Shown here: positions 7,598-16,281 of the stretch, piece after piece | How the letters are laid out: each line of letters opens with the position of its first letter | Numbering within the stretch: position 1 is the first letter of the stretch | NCBI GenBank assembly: GCA_023954095.1 | Contig: JAMLIQ010000012.1 | Location: forward strand, 1-57,437 | Reading direction: 5' to 3' | Source of the DNA: Burkholderiaceae bacterium | GTDB taxonomy: Bacteria > Pseudomonadota > Gammaproteobacteria > Burkholderiales > Burkholderiaceae_C | DNA: 57,437 nt | Made by a program: the position numbers and the translations under genes | The notes under the pieces: model-generated | What the model was told of the DNA's origin: nothing | The model's database searches: none | What the model saw: the letters and a program-made list of their open reading frames with translations, nothing else

Positions 7598-8671
7598 ATG
7601 CACCGCCGTTCATTCCAGATCGCTGCCGTCGCCGCTGCCCTGTGCTGCGCCGCCACCGGCGCCAGCCATGCGCAGCAAACCCTACGGCTCACGGCGGCGG
7701 GGGGGCATCCACCGGTGTTTCTGTGGGTCAAGCTGATCGACGAGTTTTTCATTCCCGAGGTGGACAAGCGCCTGGCCGATGCGGGCGGCAAGACCAAAAT
7801 TGACTGGACGCGCGCCTGGGGCGGCACCCTCATCAAGATCGGCAGCGAATCCAAGGGCATCGCCGACGGTGTGGCCGATATCGGCTTCGTCAGCACCCTG
7901 TTCGAAGCGCCGCGCTTTCCGCTGCAGAACGTGAGCTACTTCGCACCCTTCGGCTCCGAAGACATTGGCACTGTCACCAAGGTGGTCGCCCAGCTTCAGC
8001 ACGACGTACCGGCGATGGGCCAGGCCTGGACCCGGAACGGGCTGGTGTACCTGGGCGGCGCGGCGCTCGATTCATACCACCTGTGGACCAACTTCCCGGT
8101 CAAGTCCATCGACGACCTCAAGGGCAAGAAAATCACCGCCCCCGGCCCCTCGGCCAACTGGGTGCAGGGCACGGGCGCGGTGGCCGTGGCCGGCAACCTG
8201 AACACCTACTACGAGGACATCAAGTCCGGCGTGTCGAACGGCGTCATCACCTTTGCCACCGGCGCCTGGGGCGCCAAGGTGCACGAGGTGGCGCCCTACA
8301 TCACCAAGGTCAACTTCGGCTCCCAGTTCGCGGGCGGCATTGCCATGAACAAGGGACGCTTCGACAAACTGCCGCCCGAGGTGCAAAAGATTTTCCGCGA
8401 GGTGGGCGACGAGTACACCGCACGTTTTGCCGCTGCCCAGGGGGCTGCCGCCGCAGGCCTGCTGAAGAAAATGGAAGAGGCAGGCGCCAGGATCAGCGAA
8501 CTGCCTGCCGCCGAACGCAAGCGCTGGGCCGACGCCCTGCCGCCCATGGCCACAACCTGGGCCGCCGACCTGCAGGGCAAGGGCGTGCCGGGCGAACAGG
8601 TGCTCAAAGGCTATGTCGAGGGCCTGAAAAAGGCGGGCGCGGACCTGCCCCGCGACTGGTCGGCCAAGTAA
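7598..8671 (+). CDS. dctP: TRAP transporter periplasmic solute-binding protein (DctP family)
   Basis: A 357-residue periplasmic binding protein. Residues 1-25 are a Sec signal peptide (MHRRSFQIAAVAAALCC, then SHA before the cleavage point). The mature part shows the DctP family pattern, including the GGTLIKIGSESKGIADGVAD segment and the ligand-contact strand LKGKKITAPGPSANWVQGTG. The substrate is probably a carboxylate, captured for the DctQM permease encoded next. An AAGGAG ribosome binding site precedes the ATG. The neighbouring cyclase and fumarylacetoacetase genes suggest an organic acid feeding into catabolism. Confidence 0.92.
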   Translation: MHRRSFQIAAVAAALCCAATGASHAQQTLRLTAAGGHPPVFLWVKLIDEFFIPEVDKRLADAGGKTKIDWTRAWGGTLIKIGSESKGIADGVADIGFVSTLFEAPRFPLQNVSYFAPFGSEDIGTVTKVVAQLQHDVPAMGQAWTRNGLVYLGGAALDSYHLWTNFPVKSIDDLKGKKITAPGPSANWVQGTGAVAVAGNLNTYYEDIKSGVSNGVITFATGAWGAKVHEVAPYITKVNFGSQFAGGIAMNKGRFDKLPPEVQKIFREVGDEYTARFAAAQGAAAAGLLKKMEEAGARISELPAAERKRWADALPPMATTWAADLQGKGVPGEQVLKGYVEGLKKAGADLPRDWSAK

Positions 8672-8686
8672 AGGACGCCTGCGCCC

Positions 8687-9259
8687 ATGGCCTTCCCTGC
8701 AACGCCGGGCGCCGCCCCCAAGGCAGTGGCGTCCGCATCCTACGGACAGCCGCTGCCCTGGCAGTTTCACCGCGTGATCCAGGCCCTCAATGCGCTGGGC
8801 ACGCTGTGGATCGTGGCGCTGATGCTGCTCATCAACACCGATGTGCTGGGCCGCAACCTGCTGGGTGCGCCGGTGCGCGGGGTGACCGAGCTGGTGTCGC
8901 TGTCCATCGTCGGTATTGTGTTTTTGCAGTTGGCCGACACCCTGCACAGCGGCCGCATCACGCGCGCCGACGTTTTGCTGCAAGGGCTGCAGCGCACGCG
9001 CCCCGTGCTGGCCGCCGTGCTGCACGCCGCGTTCCACCTGGCGGGTGCGGTGCTGATGGCGACGATTCTGTGGGCGGCCTGGCCTTCGCTGTGGGAATCG
9101 ATCCAGATGCGCGAATACGTGGGCGCCATCGGTGACTTCACCGCCCCGGTCTGGCCGGTGCGGGTGCTGATGCTGGTGGGGCTCGCCGCCACGTTCGTCA
9201 CCTTTGTGCTGCTGGCGCTGGCCGATGTGCGGCGCGCCATGGCGGGTCGCACGGCATGA
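8687..9259 (+). CDS. dctQ: TRAP transporter small permease subunit (DctQ family)
   Basis: A 190-residue inner-membrane protein with four predicted transmembrane helices. The first is ALNALGTLWIVALMLLINTD. It contains the hallmark NTDVLGRN segment followed by VTELVSLSIVGIVF. DctQ partners the large DctM subunit in sodium-driven uptake of the ligand delivered by DctP. The stop codon overlaps the dctM start by 4 bp (ATGA at 9256-9259), indicating translational coupling. Confidence 0.9.
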   Translation: MAFPATPGAAPKAVASASYGQPLPWQFHRVIQALNALGTLWIVALMLLINTDVLGRNLLGAPVRGVTELVSLSIVGIVFLQLADTLHSGRITRADVLLQGLQRTRPVLAAVLHAAFHLAGAVLMATILWAAWPSLWESIQMREYVGAIGDFTAPVWPVRVLMLVGLAATFVTFVLLALADVRRAMAGRTA

Positions 9260-10575
9260 GCCCGACACTGATTGCCTGTGCCTCGCTGGTGCTGATGCTG
9301 GCGCTGATCTGGGTCGGCATGCATGTGGCCGTGGTGCTGGCCGTCGTCTCGTTCATCGGCGTGTGGCTCATCAAGGACGATGCCGGTATTGCCGCGAATT
9401 TACTGGCGCAGGCCAGCCAGGACGCCATTGCCAGCCACATCTTTGGCGTGGTTCCGCTGTTCGTGCTCACCGGTTTCCTGGTCGCCCATGCCGACATCGG
9501 CAAGGACGCGTTCGAGGTGGCCAACCAGTTGCTGCGGCGCCTGCGCGGCGGCCTGGGCGTGGCCACGGTGGCTTCGAACGCGGTGTTTGCCGCCATCACG
9601 GGTGTGTCGATTGCCTCGGCCGCAGTGTTCACCCGCGTGGCGGTGCCCGAGATGCGGCGCTACGGCTACCACCCCCGGTTTGCGGTGGGTGTGGTCGCTG
9701 GATCGTCGGTGCTGGGCATGCTGATCCCGCCCAGCCTGCTGATGATTCTCTACGGCTTTCTGTCCAACCAGTCGGTGGGCGACCTGTTCACTGCAGGCAT
9801 CGTGCCGGGCCTGCTGCTGGCGCTGGCCTACACCCTGGGCATCGTCGTGATGTCTTTCGTGTGGCCGCGCTCGGTGTACGCCAGCGGCGCACCCCAACCC
9901 ATCGACGGCATGGTGCTGATGCCCATGGGTGCGCTGCTGCGCAAGCTCGTGCCCAGTGTGCTGATGATCGTGCTGGTGCTCGGCGGCCTGTACGCGGGCT
10001 ACTTCACTGCCACCGAGGCCGGGGCGGTGGGTGCGCTGCTCGCACTGGTGATTGCGCTGCTGCGCCGCAAGCTCAACGCCCGCACACTGTGGAGCGTACT
10101 GACCGAGACCGGCCATGTCACGGTGTCGGTGAGCTTTCTCATCATCTGCGCCACCATCTACACACGCATGCTGGCCATGTCGGGCATGCCGCAGTTTCTG
10201 GTCGAGAGCATGGCGCAGGCGGGGCTGGGCGCCACGGCCTTTCTGATGCTCTATGTGCTGATCGTGATCGCGCTGGGCATGGTGGTCGACTCGTCGTCCA
10301 TCCTGCTGATCGTGCTGCCGCTGATGCTGCCGCTGGCCGAGCAGTTCGGCATGAACCTGGTCTGGTTTGGCGTGGTGACCGTGGTGGCGGTCGAGATCGG
10401 ACTGTTGACACCGCCGTTTGGCCTGTCGGTCTACGTCATCAAAAGCACGTTGCAGGACGAGAGCATCTCGCTCGGCGACATCTTCCGCGGCACAGCGCCC
10501 TTCACACTGATGATGCTGGGTGTGCTGCTGCTGCTCATCTTCTTCCCCGCCATCAGCCTCGTGCTGTTGCGCTGA
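9256..10575 (+). CDS. dctM: TRAP transporter large permease subunit (DctM family)
   Basis: A 439-residue polytopic membrane protein, the usual length of the transporting subunit. Diagnostic DctM blocks include GVSIASAAVFTRVAVPEM, GSSVLGMLIPPSLLMILYG and TEAGAVGALLALVIALLRR. Near the end, GLLTPPFGLSVYVIKS is the conserved second half-motif. It would use a sodium gradient to import the DctP ligand. The gene is coupled to dctQ by a 4-bp overlap and followed after 28 bp by the cyclase gene. Confidence 0.93.
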   Translation: MSPTLIACASLVLMLALIWVGMHVAVVLAVVSFIGVWLIKDDAGIAANLLAQASQDAIASHIFGVVPLFVLTGFLVAHADIGKDAFEVANQLLRRLRGGLGVATVASNAVFAAITGVSIASAAVFTRVAVPEMRRYGYHPRFAVGVVAGSSVLGMLIPPSLLMILYGFLSNQSVGDLFTAGIVPGLLLALAYTLGIVVMSFVWPRSVYASGAPQPIDGMVLMPMGALLRKLVPSVLMIVLVLGGLYAGYFTATEAGAVGALLALVIALLRRKLNARTLWSVLTETGHVTVSVSFLIICATIYTRMLAMSGMPQFLVESMAQAGLGATAFLMLYVLIVIALGMVVDSSSILLIVLPLMLPLAEQFGMNLVWFGVVTVVAVEIGLLTPPFGLSVYVIKSTLQDESISLGDIFRGTAPFTLMMLGVLLLLIFFPAISLVLLR

Positions 10576-10603
10576 CCGATCCCCTGCCCAAGGAGTCTGC
10601 CCC

Positions 10604-11413
10604 ATGCCCCGCACTTTTGTCGACCTGTCGATCTACCTGGAGAACGACATCATCTCCGACCCACCGGCCTTTGCGCCCAAGATCCAGTATTTCAGCCACG
10701 AGAACACCTTCGCGCAGATCGCACCCTTCTTTCCCGGCCTGAAGAAGGAAGACCTGCCCGACGGCGAGGGCTGGGCGGTGGAGCTGGTGCAGCTCTCCAC
10801 GCACAACGGCACGCACCTCGACGCGCCCTACCACTTCCACTCGACCCAGGACAAGGCCCTGGGCACCAAAAAACCCGCCATCACCATCGACCAGGTGCCG
10901 CTGGAATGGTGCTTCCAGCCCGGAGTGAAGCTCGATTTCCGCCACTTTGCCGACGGCTACGTGGTCACGGCCAAGGATGTGGAGGCCGAACTGGACCGCA
11001 TCGGCCATGTGCTGAGCCCGCTGGAGATCGTGGTGGTCAACACGCGCGCGGGCTCGCGCTACGGGCACGACGATTTTGTGAGCGCCGGGTGCGGCATGGG
11101 CTACGAGGCCACGATGTACCTGCTCGAACGCGGCGTGCGCCTGACAGGCACCGACGCCTGGAGCTGGGACGCCCCCTTTGTGCACACCGCCCAGAAGTAC
11201 GGCCAGACCCACGACGCCCGCCTGATCTGGGAAGGCCACAAGGCCGGCCGCGACATCGGCTACTGCCACCTGGAAAAGCTGCACAACCTCGAAGCCCTGC
11301 CCAGCAGCGGCTTCACGCTCAGTTGCTTCCCGCACAAGATTCGCGGCGCCTCGGCGGGCTGGACGCGCGCTGTCGCCATCTTTGACGATGCCCTGCTCCC
11401 TGCCAAGGCTTGA
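10604..11413 (+). CDS. cyclase/kynurenine-formamidase-like metal-dependent hydrolase
   Basis: A 269-residue cytoplasmic protein of the cyclase family. The metal-binding signature is complete: His67, Gly69-Thr70-His71, Asp73 and His77 in HNGTHLDAPYH. Members hydrolyse N-formylkynurenine, isatin, or cyclic and lactone substrates; the true substrate here is not known. AAGGAG at 10590-10595 lies 8 nt upstream of the ATG and fixes the start. A longer in-frame reading into dctM was rejected. Its position between a TRAP transporter and fumarylacetoacetase suggests ring or amide hydrolysis of the imported compound. Confidence 0.82.
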   Translation: MPRTFVDLSIYLENDIISDPPAFAPKIQYFSHENTFAQIAPFFPGLKKEDLPDGEGWAVELVQLSTHNGTHLDAPYHFHSTQDKALGTKKPAITIDQVPLEWCFQPGVKLDFRHFADGYVVTAKDVEAELDRIGHVLSPLEIVVVNTRAGSRYGHDDFVSAGCGMGYEATMYLLERGVRLTGTDAWSWDAPFVHTAQKYGQTHDARLIWEGHKAGRDIGYCHLEKLHNLEALPSSGFTLSCFPHKIRGASAGWTRAVAIFDDALLPAKA

Positions 11414-11415
11414 CC

Positions 11416-12759
11416 ATGACGCACCTCAACCACACCCACGACCCGGCTGCGCGCAGCTGGGTGGACTCGGCCAATCAGCCGGGCTGCGACTTCCCGATCC
11501 AGAACCTGCCGTTCGCGGTGTTTCGCCACCACAGCGGCAACGAGCCCTGGCGGGGCGGCGTGGCGATTGGAGACCAGGTGATTGACCTGGCGCGCGTGGC
11601 GGTGGCGGGCTGCCTGGACGGCCTGGCCCACGAAGCCGCCCTGGCCGGCGCCCATCCGCAGCTCAACGAACTCATGGCCCTGGGCCCCAAGGCCTGGCAG
11701 GCGCTGCGCCAGGGGCTGTTCGCGCTGCTGCAGGACGGCGCCGAGGGCGAGGCCGTGCAGGCGCTGCGCGGCTGCCTCACGCCGCAGGTGGCCGTGGAAT
11801 ACACGCTGCCGGTGCGCGTGGCCAACTACACCGACTTCTACACCTCCATCCACCACGCGCGCAATGTGGGCCAGTTCATCCGGCCCGACGAGCCGCTCAC
11901 GCCCAACTTCCAGTGGCTGCCCATTGCCTACCACGGCAGGGCATCGAGCGTAGTGGTCAGCGGCACGGCCTTCCACCGGCCCTGGGGCCAGGCTTTGCCC
12001 CCTGGCGCCAGCGCGCCGGTGCATGGCCCCTGCGCGCGGCTGGACTACGAGCTGGAAATGGCTATCTACGTCGGCCCGGGCAATGCGCTGGGCGAGCCCG
12101 TGCCGCTGGCGCGGGCCGAGGGGCATATCTTTGGCATGGGGCTGCTCAACGACTGGTCGGCCCGCGACCACCAGTTCTGGGAAATGGCGCCGCTGGGGCC
12201 GTTTCTGGGCAAGAACTTCTGCACCAGTGTCTCACCCTGGGTGGTGACCATGGAGGCACTGGCGCCCTTTCGCGTACCCGCGGTCGAACGTCCCGCCACC
12301 GATCCGCAGCCCCTGCCCTATCTGGACGGCCCCGGCAACCGCGCCCATGGCGGGGTGGACGTGCAGCTCGCGGTGGGGCTGGAGACGGCGCAGCACCGCC
12401 GCCAGGCGCTGCCCCCAGCCGAGCTCTCGCGCACCAGCTTTCGCCACCAGTACTGGACCGTGGCGCAAATGCTGGCGCAGCACACCGTGGGCGGCTGCAA
12501 CCTGCAAAGCGGCGACCTGCTGGGCACCGGCACCATCTCGGGCCCCACACCGCAGGAAGCGGGCGCGCTGGTCGAGCTGAGCCATGCGGGCACGCAGCCC
12601 CTGCGGCTGGCAGAGACAGGCGAGGAACGCGCCTTTCTGGCCGACGGCGACACCGTCATCCTGCGCGGCTGGTGCGAGAGGCCCGGCGCAGCACGCATCG
12701 GCTTTGGTGAATGCCGGGGCACGGTGCTACCGGCCCACGCCCCCACAGCGGCGGGCTGA
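11416..12759 (+). CDS. fahA: fumarylacetoacetase
   Basis: A 447-residue enzyme that splits 4-fumarylacetoacetate into fumarate and acetoacetate, the last step of tyrosine/homogentisate degradation. The N-terminal SH3-like domain has GCDFPIQNLPFAVFR. The catalytic domain shows Asp140 and His147 (DFYTSIHH), Glu212 and Glu214 (YELEMA), Asp246 (NDWSARD) and Lys266 (LGKNF), matching the metal ligands and charge relay of the family. The ATG at 11416 lies just after the cyclase stop codon, with AAGG upstream; a TTG 6 bp earlier is possible. The acetoacetate it forms is the substrate of the divergently encoded AacS. I see no homogentisate dioxygenase in the window. Confidence 0.92.
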   Translation: MTHLNHTHDPAARSWVDSANQPGCDFPIQNLPFAVFRHHSGNEPWRGGVAIGDQVIDLARVAVAGCLDGLAHEAALAGAHPQLNELMALGPKAWQALRQGLFALLQDGAEGEAVQALRGCLTPQVAVEYTLPVRVANYTDFYTSIHHARNVGQFIRPDEPLTPNFQWLPIAYHGRASSVVVSGTAFHRPWGQALPPGASAPVHGPCARLDYELEMAIYVGPGNALGEPVPLARAEGHIFGMGLLNDWSARDHQFWEMAPLGPFLGKNFCTSVSPWVVTMEALAPFRVPAVERPATDPQPLPYLDGPGNRAHGGVDVQLAVGLETAQHRRQALPPAELSRTSFRHQYWTVAQMLAQHTVGGCNLQSGDLLGTGTISGPTPQEAGALVELSHAGTQPLRLAETGEERAFLADGDTVILRGWCERPGAARIGFGECRGTVLPAHAPTAAG

Positions 12760-12785
12760 GACCGCTGTTTTAACGGCTGTAGACG

Positions 12786-12806
12786 GGCCCCGCCAAGGGC
12801 CTGTTT
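12786..12806 (+). terminator. weak terminator-like hairpin after fahA
   Basis: GGCCC and GGGCC pair across a 6-nt loop and are followed by TGTTT. The stem is short and the T tract poor, so this is only a candidate for the end of the dctPQM-fahA transcript. Confidence 0.25.
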
Positions 12807-12846
12807 CGCGTAGCATCGCGGCCATCGATATACGGAGGGAAGCAGC

Positions 12847-14136
12847 ATGGGAATGTTTGACTGGCAGGAAAAGAGCGCCGAGGTACTGGCGCAGGGGGGC
12901 GTGATCGGCCCGGATGAACGCCTGCCCTGGCCGCAGACGGCCATGATGGGCGTACAGCACGTGATTGCCATGTTCGGCGCCACGGTACTGGCACCCATCC
13001 TGATGGGGTTTGACCCGAATCTGGCCATTTTGATGAGCGGGATTGGCACGCTGATCTTCTTCGTCGTCACGGGCGGCAAGGTGCCCAGCTACCTGGGTTC
13101 GAGCTTCGCCTTCATCGGCGTCGTCATCGGTGCCACGACGTATGCGGGCCAAGGCCCCAACGCCAACCTGGGCGTAGCCTTGGGGGGCATCGTGGCCTGC
13201 GGCCTGCTCTATACGGCCATCGGGGCCATCGTGCAGATGGTCGGCACCGGCTGGATCGAGCGCGCCATGCCCCCCGTGGTCACCGGTTCGGTGGTGGCGG
13301 TGATCGGCCTGAACCTGGCCGGCATCCCCATCAAGAACATGGCGGCCAGCAATTTCGACAGCTGGATGCAGGCCGTCACCTTTGTCTGCGTGGGGCTGGT
13401 CGCCGTGCTCACCCGTGGCATGGTGCAGCGCCTGCTGATTCTGGTGGGCCTGATCGTGGCCAGCATCATTTACGCCGTGCTCACCAACGGCATGGGCCTG
13501 GGCAAGCCGCTGGACCTGTCGGCCCTGGTGGCGGCCCCCTGGTTCGGGCTGCCCGGCTTCACGGCGCCTGTGTTCAGTGGCCCGGCCATGCTGCTCATCG
13601 CACCGGTGGCCATCATCCTGGTGGCGGAAAACCTGGGCCACATCAAGGCCGTGACCGCCATGACAGGCAAGAACCTTGACCAGTACATGGGCCGCGCCTT
13701 TATTGGTGACGGCATCGCCACCATGGTCAGCGGCGGCGCAGGGGGCACGGGGGTGACCACCTACGCAGAGAACATCGGCGTGATGGCTGCGACCAAGATC
13801 TACTCCACCGCCGTGTTCCTGGTGGCGGCGCTGATCGCCGTGCTGCTGGGCTTCAGCCCCAAATTCGGCGCTGTGATCCAGACCATCCCGCTGCCGGTGA
13901 TGGGCGGTGTCTCCATCGTGGTGTTCGGCCTGATTGCCGTGGCGGGCGCCAAGATCTGGGTGGACAACAAGGTCGATTTCTCGCAGAACAAGAACCTGAT
14001 CGTGGCCGCCATCACGCTCATCCTGGGCACGGGCGACTTCACCCTCAAGTTCGGCCAGTTTGCGCTGGGCGGCATTGGTACTGCCACCTTTGGCGCCATC
14101 GTGCTGTACGCGCTGCTCAACCGCAAGAACAGCTAA
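12847..14136 (+). CDS. uraA: uracil/xanthine permease of the NCS2 family (UraA-like)
   Basis: A 429-residue inner-membrane proton symporter for nucleobases, the same length I know for the E. coli uracil transporter. About 14 hydrophobic segments are visible. The two functional half-helix motifs are VAENLGH with Glu261 and TTYAENIGV with Glu308, corresponding to the uracil- and proton-binding acidic residues of UraA. The segment MGFDPNLAILMSGIGTL is typical of helix 2. Uracil is the best guess for the substrate. The gene stands alone: fahA ends 87 bp upstream, and a pseudogene remnant lies on the opposite strand downstream. Confidence 0.85.
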   Translation: MGMFDWQEKSAEVLAQGGVIGPDERLPWPQTAMMGVQHVIAMFGATVLAPILMGFDPNLAILMSGIGTLIFFVVTGGKVPSYLGSSFAFIGVVIGATTYAGQGPNANLGVALGGIVACGLLYTAIGAIVQMVGTGWIERAMPPVVTGSVVAVIGLNLAGIPIKNMAASNFDSWMQAVTFVCVGLVAVLTRGMVQRLLILVGLIVASIIYAVLTNGMGLGKPLDLSALVAAPWFGLPGFTAPVFSGPAMLLIAPVAIILVAENLGHIKAVTAMTGKNLDQYMGRAFIGDGIATMVSGGAGGTGVTTYAENIGVMAATKIYSTAVFLVAALIAVLLGFSPKFGAVIQTIPLPVMGGVSIVVFGLIAVAGAKIWVDNKVDFSQNKNLIVAAITLILGTGDFTLKFGQFALGGIGTATFGAIVLYALLNRKNS

Positions 14137-14318
14137 GCCGTCGCGCATTTAACGCTGTCGATGGCACGCTGGGGGACGCAGCCGTCATCCACCATGTTGC
14201 GCTGCAGCGCACGGCCATGCACACCGCCGCGTGCGTTGATCTGGGCGAAGGCATTGCGAAGGAAGGCGGGGGCCGCAAGGGCTGCGGCGGTAGCCAAGAC
14301 AAACTGGCGACGTTGTAC
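14133..14318 (-). pseudogene. remnant of an ABC-type amino-acid/amide substrate-binding protein gene
   Basis: The frame reads VQRRQFVLATAAALAAPAFL then RNAFAQ, a typical signal peptide. It jumps straight into INARGGVHGRALQ and DDGCVPQRAIDSV, then stops. INxxGGVxGR and the DDGYxPxR-type segment are a hallmark of branched-chain-type substrate-binding proteins, but there they lie some 30-40 residues after the mature N-terminus, and the protein continues for over 300 residues. No start codon remains (GTA stands where ATG is expected). I read this as a doubly truncated, dead gene end. It fills most of the gap between uraA and the thioesterase gene. Confidence 0.6.
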
Positions 14319-14452
14319 AGGGTGGGCTCCGGATATAAAGAGAGTCAGCAAAGGGCGTCCGGGATGGCTGTGCACACGGCGCAGACCCCGGGAAAACCCT
14401 TGGTTTTGTTCTGCTTTTGTGGACCCCGGTAGGCACGACACTCCAAAACACC

Positions 14453-14875
14453 ATGACGATCTGGAAGAAACCCATCAGCCTGGAAGCCTGCAACCAGACG
14501 AGCGAGAACACCGCCGTCACGCACCTGGGCATCGAGTTCACCGACATTGGCGACGACTACCTGCGCGGGCGCGTACCCGTGGATGAGCGCACGCGCCAGC
14601 CCTTTGGCCTGTTGCACGGCGGCGTGAGCGTGGTGCTGGCCGAGACCCTGGGCTCGATCGGCGCCTTCTACGCCAGCCCCGAAGGCCACCGCGGCGTGGG
14701 CCTGGACATCAACGCCAATCACTTGCGCGCCGCCACCAGCGGCTGGGTGACGGGCACGGCGCGGCCGGTGCACATCGGCCGCACCACGCAGGTGTGGGCG
14801 ATTGAAATGGTGAACGATGCGGGCGAACTGACCTGCGTGTCACGCATCACCATGGCGATGCTGGCGCCGAGGTAG
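14453..14875 (+). CDS. hotdog-fold acyl-CoA thioesterase (PaaI/MenI/EntH type)
   Basis: A 140-residue hotdog-fold enzyme. The conserved segment PFGLLHGGVSVVLAETLGS (about 57-75) holds the HGG loop and the catalytic Glu of the MenI/YdiI/EntH group. GHRGVGLDINANHLRAA follows, as in the same subfamily. These enzymes hydrolyse aromatic or medium-chain acyl-CoA thioesters and can act as proofreading or CoA-recycling activities. The physiological substrate here is not evident. The start ATG at 14453 removes an upstream stretch without family character. The stop is followed at once by a family B repeat. Confidence 0.85.
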   Translation: MTIWKKPISLEACNQTSENTAVTHLGIEFTDIGDDYLRGRVPVDERTRQPFGLLHGGVSVVLAETLGSIGAFYASPEGHRGVGLDINANHLRAATSGWVTGTARPVHIGRTTQVWAIEMVNDAGELTCVSRITMAMLAPR

Positions 14876-14880
14876 GGCGC

Positions 14881-14998
14881 ACCCCCCTGAGCGGCTGCGC
14901 CGCTTCCCCCCGCTCTCGCATGGCTGCGCCATGCGGGCAGGGGGACGCCACCAGCGCGGCGGGGCGGCCCTTGCGCGGCGGCTCTGGCGGGGGGAGCA
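14881..14998. repeat. repeat family B copy
   Basis: GC-rich element beginning CCCCCTGAGCGGCTGCGCCG and containing a potential hairpin of CGCATGGCTGCGCCATGCG. It is followed by GGGGGACGCC and GCGGCGGGGCGGCCCTTG. Similar copies flank livF at 53490 and 54471. It lies directly after the thioesterase stop codon. Confidence 0.8.
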
Positions 14999-15025
14999 CG
15001 CCCTGTTTCGGGAATGGCGCGCAGG

Positions 15026-15090
15026 TTTTGATGAAATGAGGCTCCAGCGCCCATCCATCAAGCGCGAACAGCTATTAATTCAATAGCATC
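15026..15090. repeat. repeat family A copy
   Basis: Contains GAGGCTCCAGCGCCCATCC and, after the CAAGCGCG core, CAGCTATTAATTCAATAGC. It sits immediately after the stop codon of the minus-strand adenosyltransferase gene; the outer base pair of the repeat borders the TGA. Confidence 0.85.
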
Positions 15091-15664
15091 AATCACTGTC
15101 GGCGTCGGTACTGCGCGCCAGACGCTCGCTCTTCCAATACACGTCATCGCCGCCATCCATGCGGTTGAGCACGCGCGAGAGCACGAACATCAGGTCCGAC
15201 AGGCGGTTGAGGTAGTGGCGCGGCGCCTCGCGCACCGTTTCCTGGCTGCCCAGGGCGACCACGGCACGCTCGGCTCGGCGGGCCACGGTGCGGCAGATGT
15301 GGGCCTGCGCGGCGGCACGGGTGCCCGCGGGCAGGATGAATTCCTGCAGGCGCGGCAGTTGGGCGTTGTGCTCCTGCAGGGCCTGGTCGAGTTGCAGCAC
15401 GGCCGCTTCCTGGAGCAATTCAAAGCCCGGGATCGACAGCTCGCCCCCCAGGTTGAACAACTGGTGCTGCACGTCGATCAGCAACTCACGAACGGCCTGC
15501 GGCAGCGGCTCGCACAGCAGCAGGCCGATGTGCGAGTTCAGCTCGTCCACATCGCCCATGGCGTGCACGCGCAGGTGGTGCTTGGGCACGCGCGTGTTGT
15601 CGCCCAGGCCGGTGGTGCCGTCGTCGCCGGTGCGCGTGGCGATCTGTGTGAGTCGTTTGCCCAT
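15089..15664 (-). CDS. cob(I)alamin adenosyltransferase, PduO type
   Basis: A 191-residue ATP:corrinoid adenosyltransferase that makes the adenosyl cofactor of B12. The N-terminal ATP-binding motif TRTGDDGTTGLGDNTRVPK is complete. FILPAGT, CRTVARRAERA and the C-terminal YLNRLSDLMFVLSR complete the PduO family signature. AAGGAGG lies 6-7 nt before the ATG at 15662-15664 and decides the start against a longer in-frame reading. I see no cobalamin riboswitch upstream and no other corrinoid genes nearby, so it may serve salvage or maintenance of the cofactor. Confidence 0.95.
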   Translation of the reverse strand: MGKRLTQIATRTGDDGTTGLGDNTRVPKHHLRVHAMGDVDELNSHIGLLLCEPLPQAVRELLIDVQHQLFNLGGELSIPGFELLQEAAVLQLDQALQEHNAQLPRLQEFILPAGTRAAAQAHICRTVARRAERAVVALGSQETVREAPRHYLNRLSDLMFVLSRVLNRMDGGDDVYWKSERLARSTDADSD

Positions 15665-15861
15665 GGGGAAGCCTCCTTGCAATGTGGCCCGCATTGTGCG
15701 GGACACGCGATACCCCCAACGGCGGTGGGTTCCCGCCCGCACAGGAAATTACACCGCGCGCCGAAATGTTGGTACAGGCAACAGGCGGCAAAAATGCTGG
15801 CTTTGGCATTCCTGCTGCAGTGCAATGCAAGCCTGTTCCACTCTGGCAAAGGACGCCACCC

Positions 15862-16191
15862 ATGAAAAGCACCACTCCCCGCAATCCCCATTTCTTTGAC
15901 ACGCGCAGCGTCATGCTGATGGCGGCCATGGCGCTGGGCGGCAGCGCATCGCTGCATGCCCAAACCAACCCGCCTGCCACCCCCTCCGCCAGTGGAGACG
16001 CCAAAGCTCCCATGACAGCCCCCCACCCCACCAGCGCCGCGTTTGACCGCGCCGACACCAACCGCGACGGCAAGCTCAGCGCCCAGGAAGCCAAGGCGCT
16101 GCCCGCCATTGGCAGCCGCTTCAAGCAGATCGACACCGACAACGACGGCATGCTGTCACGCGAAGAATTCGGCGAGGGCGCCAAGCCCTGA
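15862..16191 (+). CDS. exported EF-hand calcium-binding protein
   Basis: A small protein of 109 residues with a signal peptide (about 1-34, ending LHAQ). Two canonical EF-hand loops follow: Asp65-Asn67-Asp69-Gly70 to Glu76 (DTNRDGKLSAQE), and Asp91-Asp93-Asp95-Gly96 to Glu102 (DTDNDGMLSREE). A Pro/Thr/Ser/Ala-rich linker separates signal and domain. It probably acts in the periplasm or outside the cell as a calcium-binding or calcium-sensing protein. No partner is apparent from the neighbours. Confidence 0.85.
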   Translation: MKSTTPRNPHFFDTRSVMLMAAMALGGSASLHAQTNPPATPSASGDAKAPMTAPHPTSAAFDRADTNRDGKLSAQEAKALPAIGSRFKQIDTDNDGMLSREEFGEGAKP

Positions 16192-16281
16192 GCCAAGCCA
16201 CGGACCCTGACGCACTGATGACGGGCCAGGGTACAAGACGGGGGTGCGGTGGTATTCTTTTGAACGCACTGGAGACCACCG

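Noticed and set aside
15665-15742. A cobalamin riboswitch or longer N-terminus upstream of the adenosyltransferase gene
   Set aside because: An AAGGAGG site fixes the start at 15664, and the short upstream region lacks the B12-box and the length needed for the aptamer.
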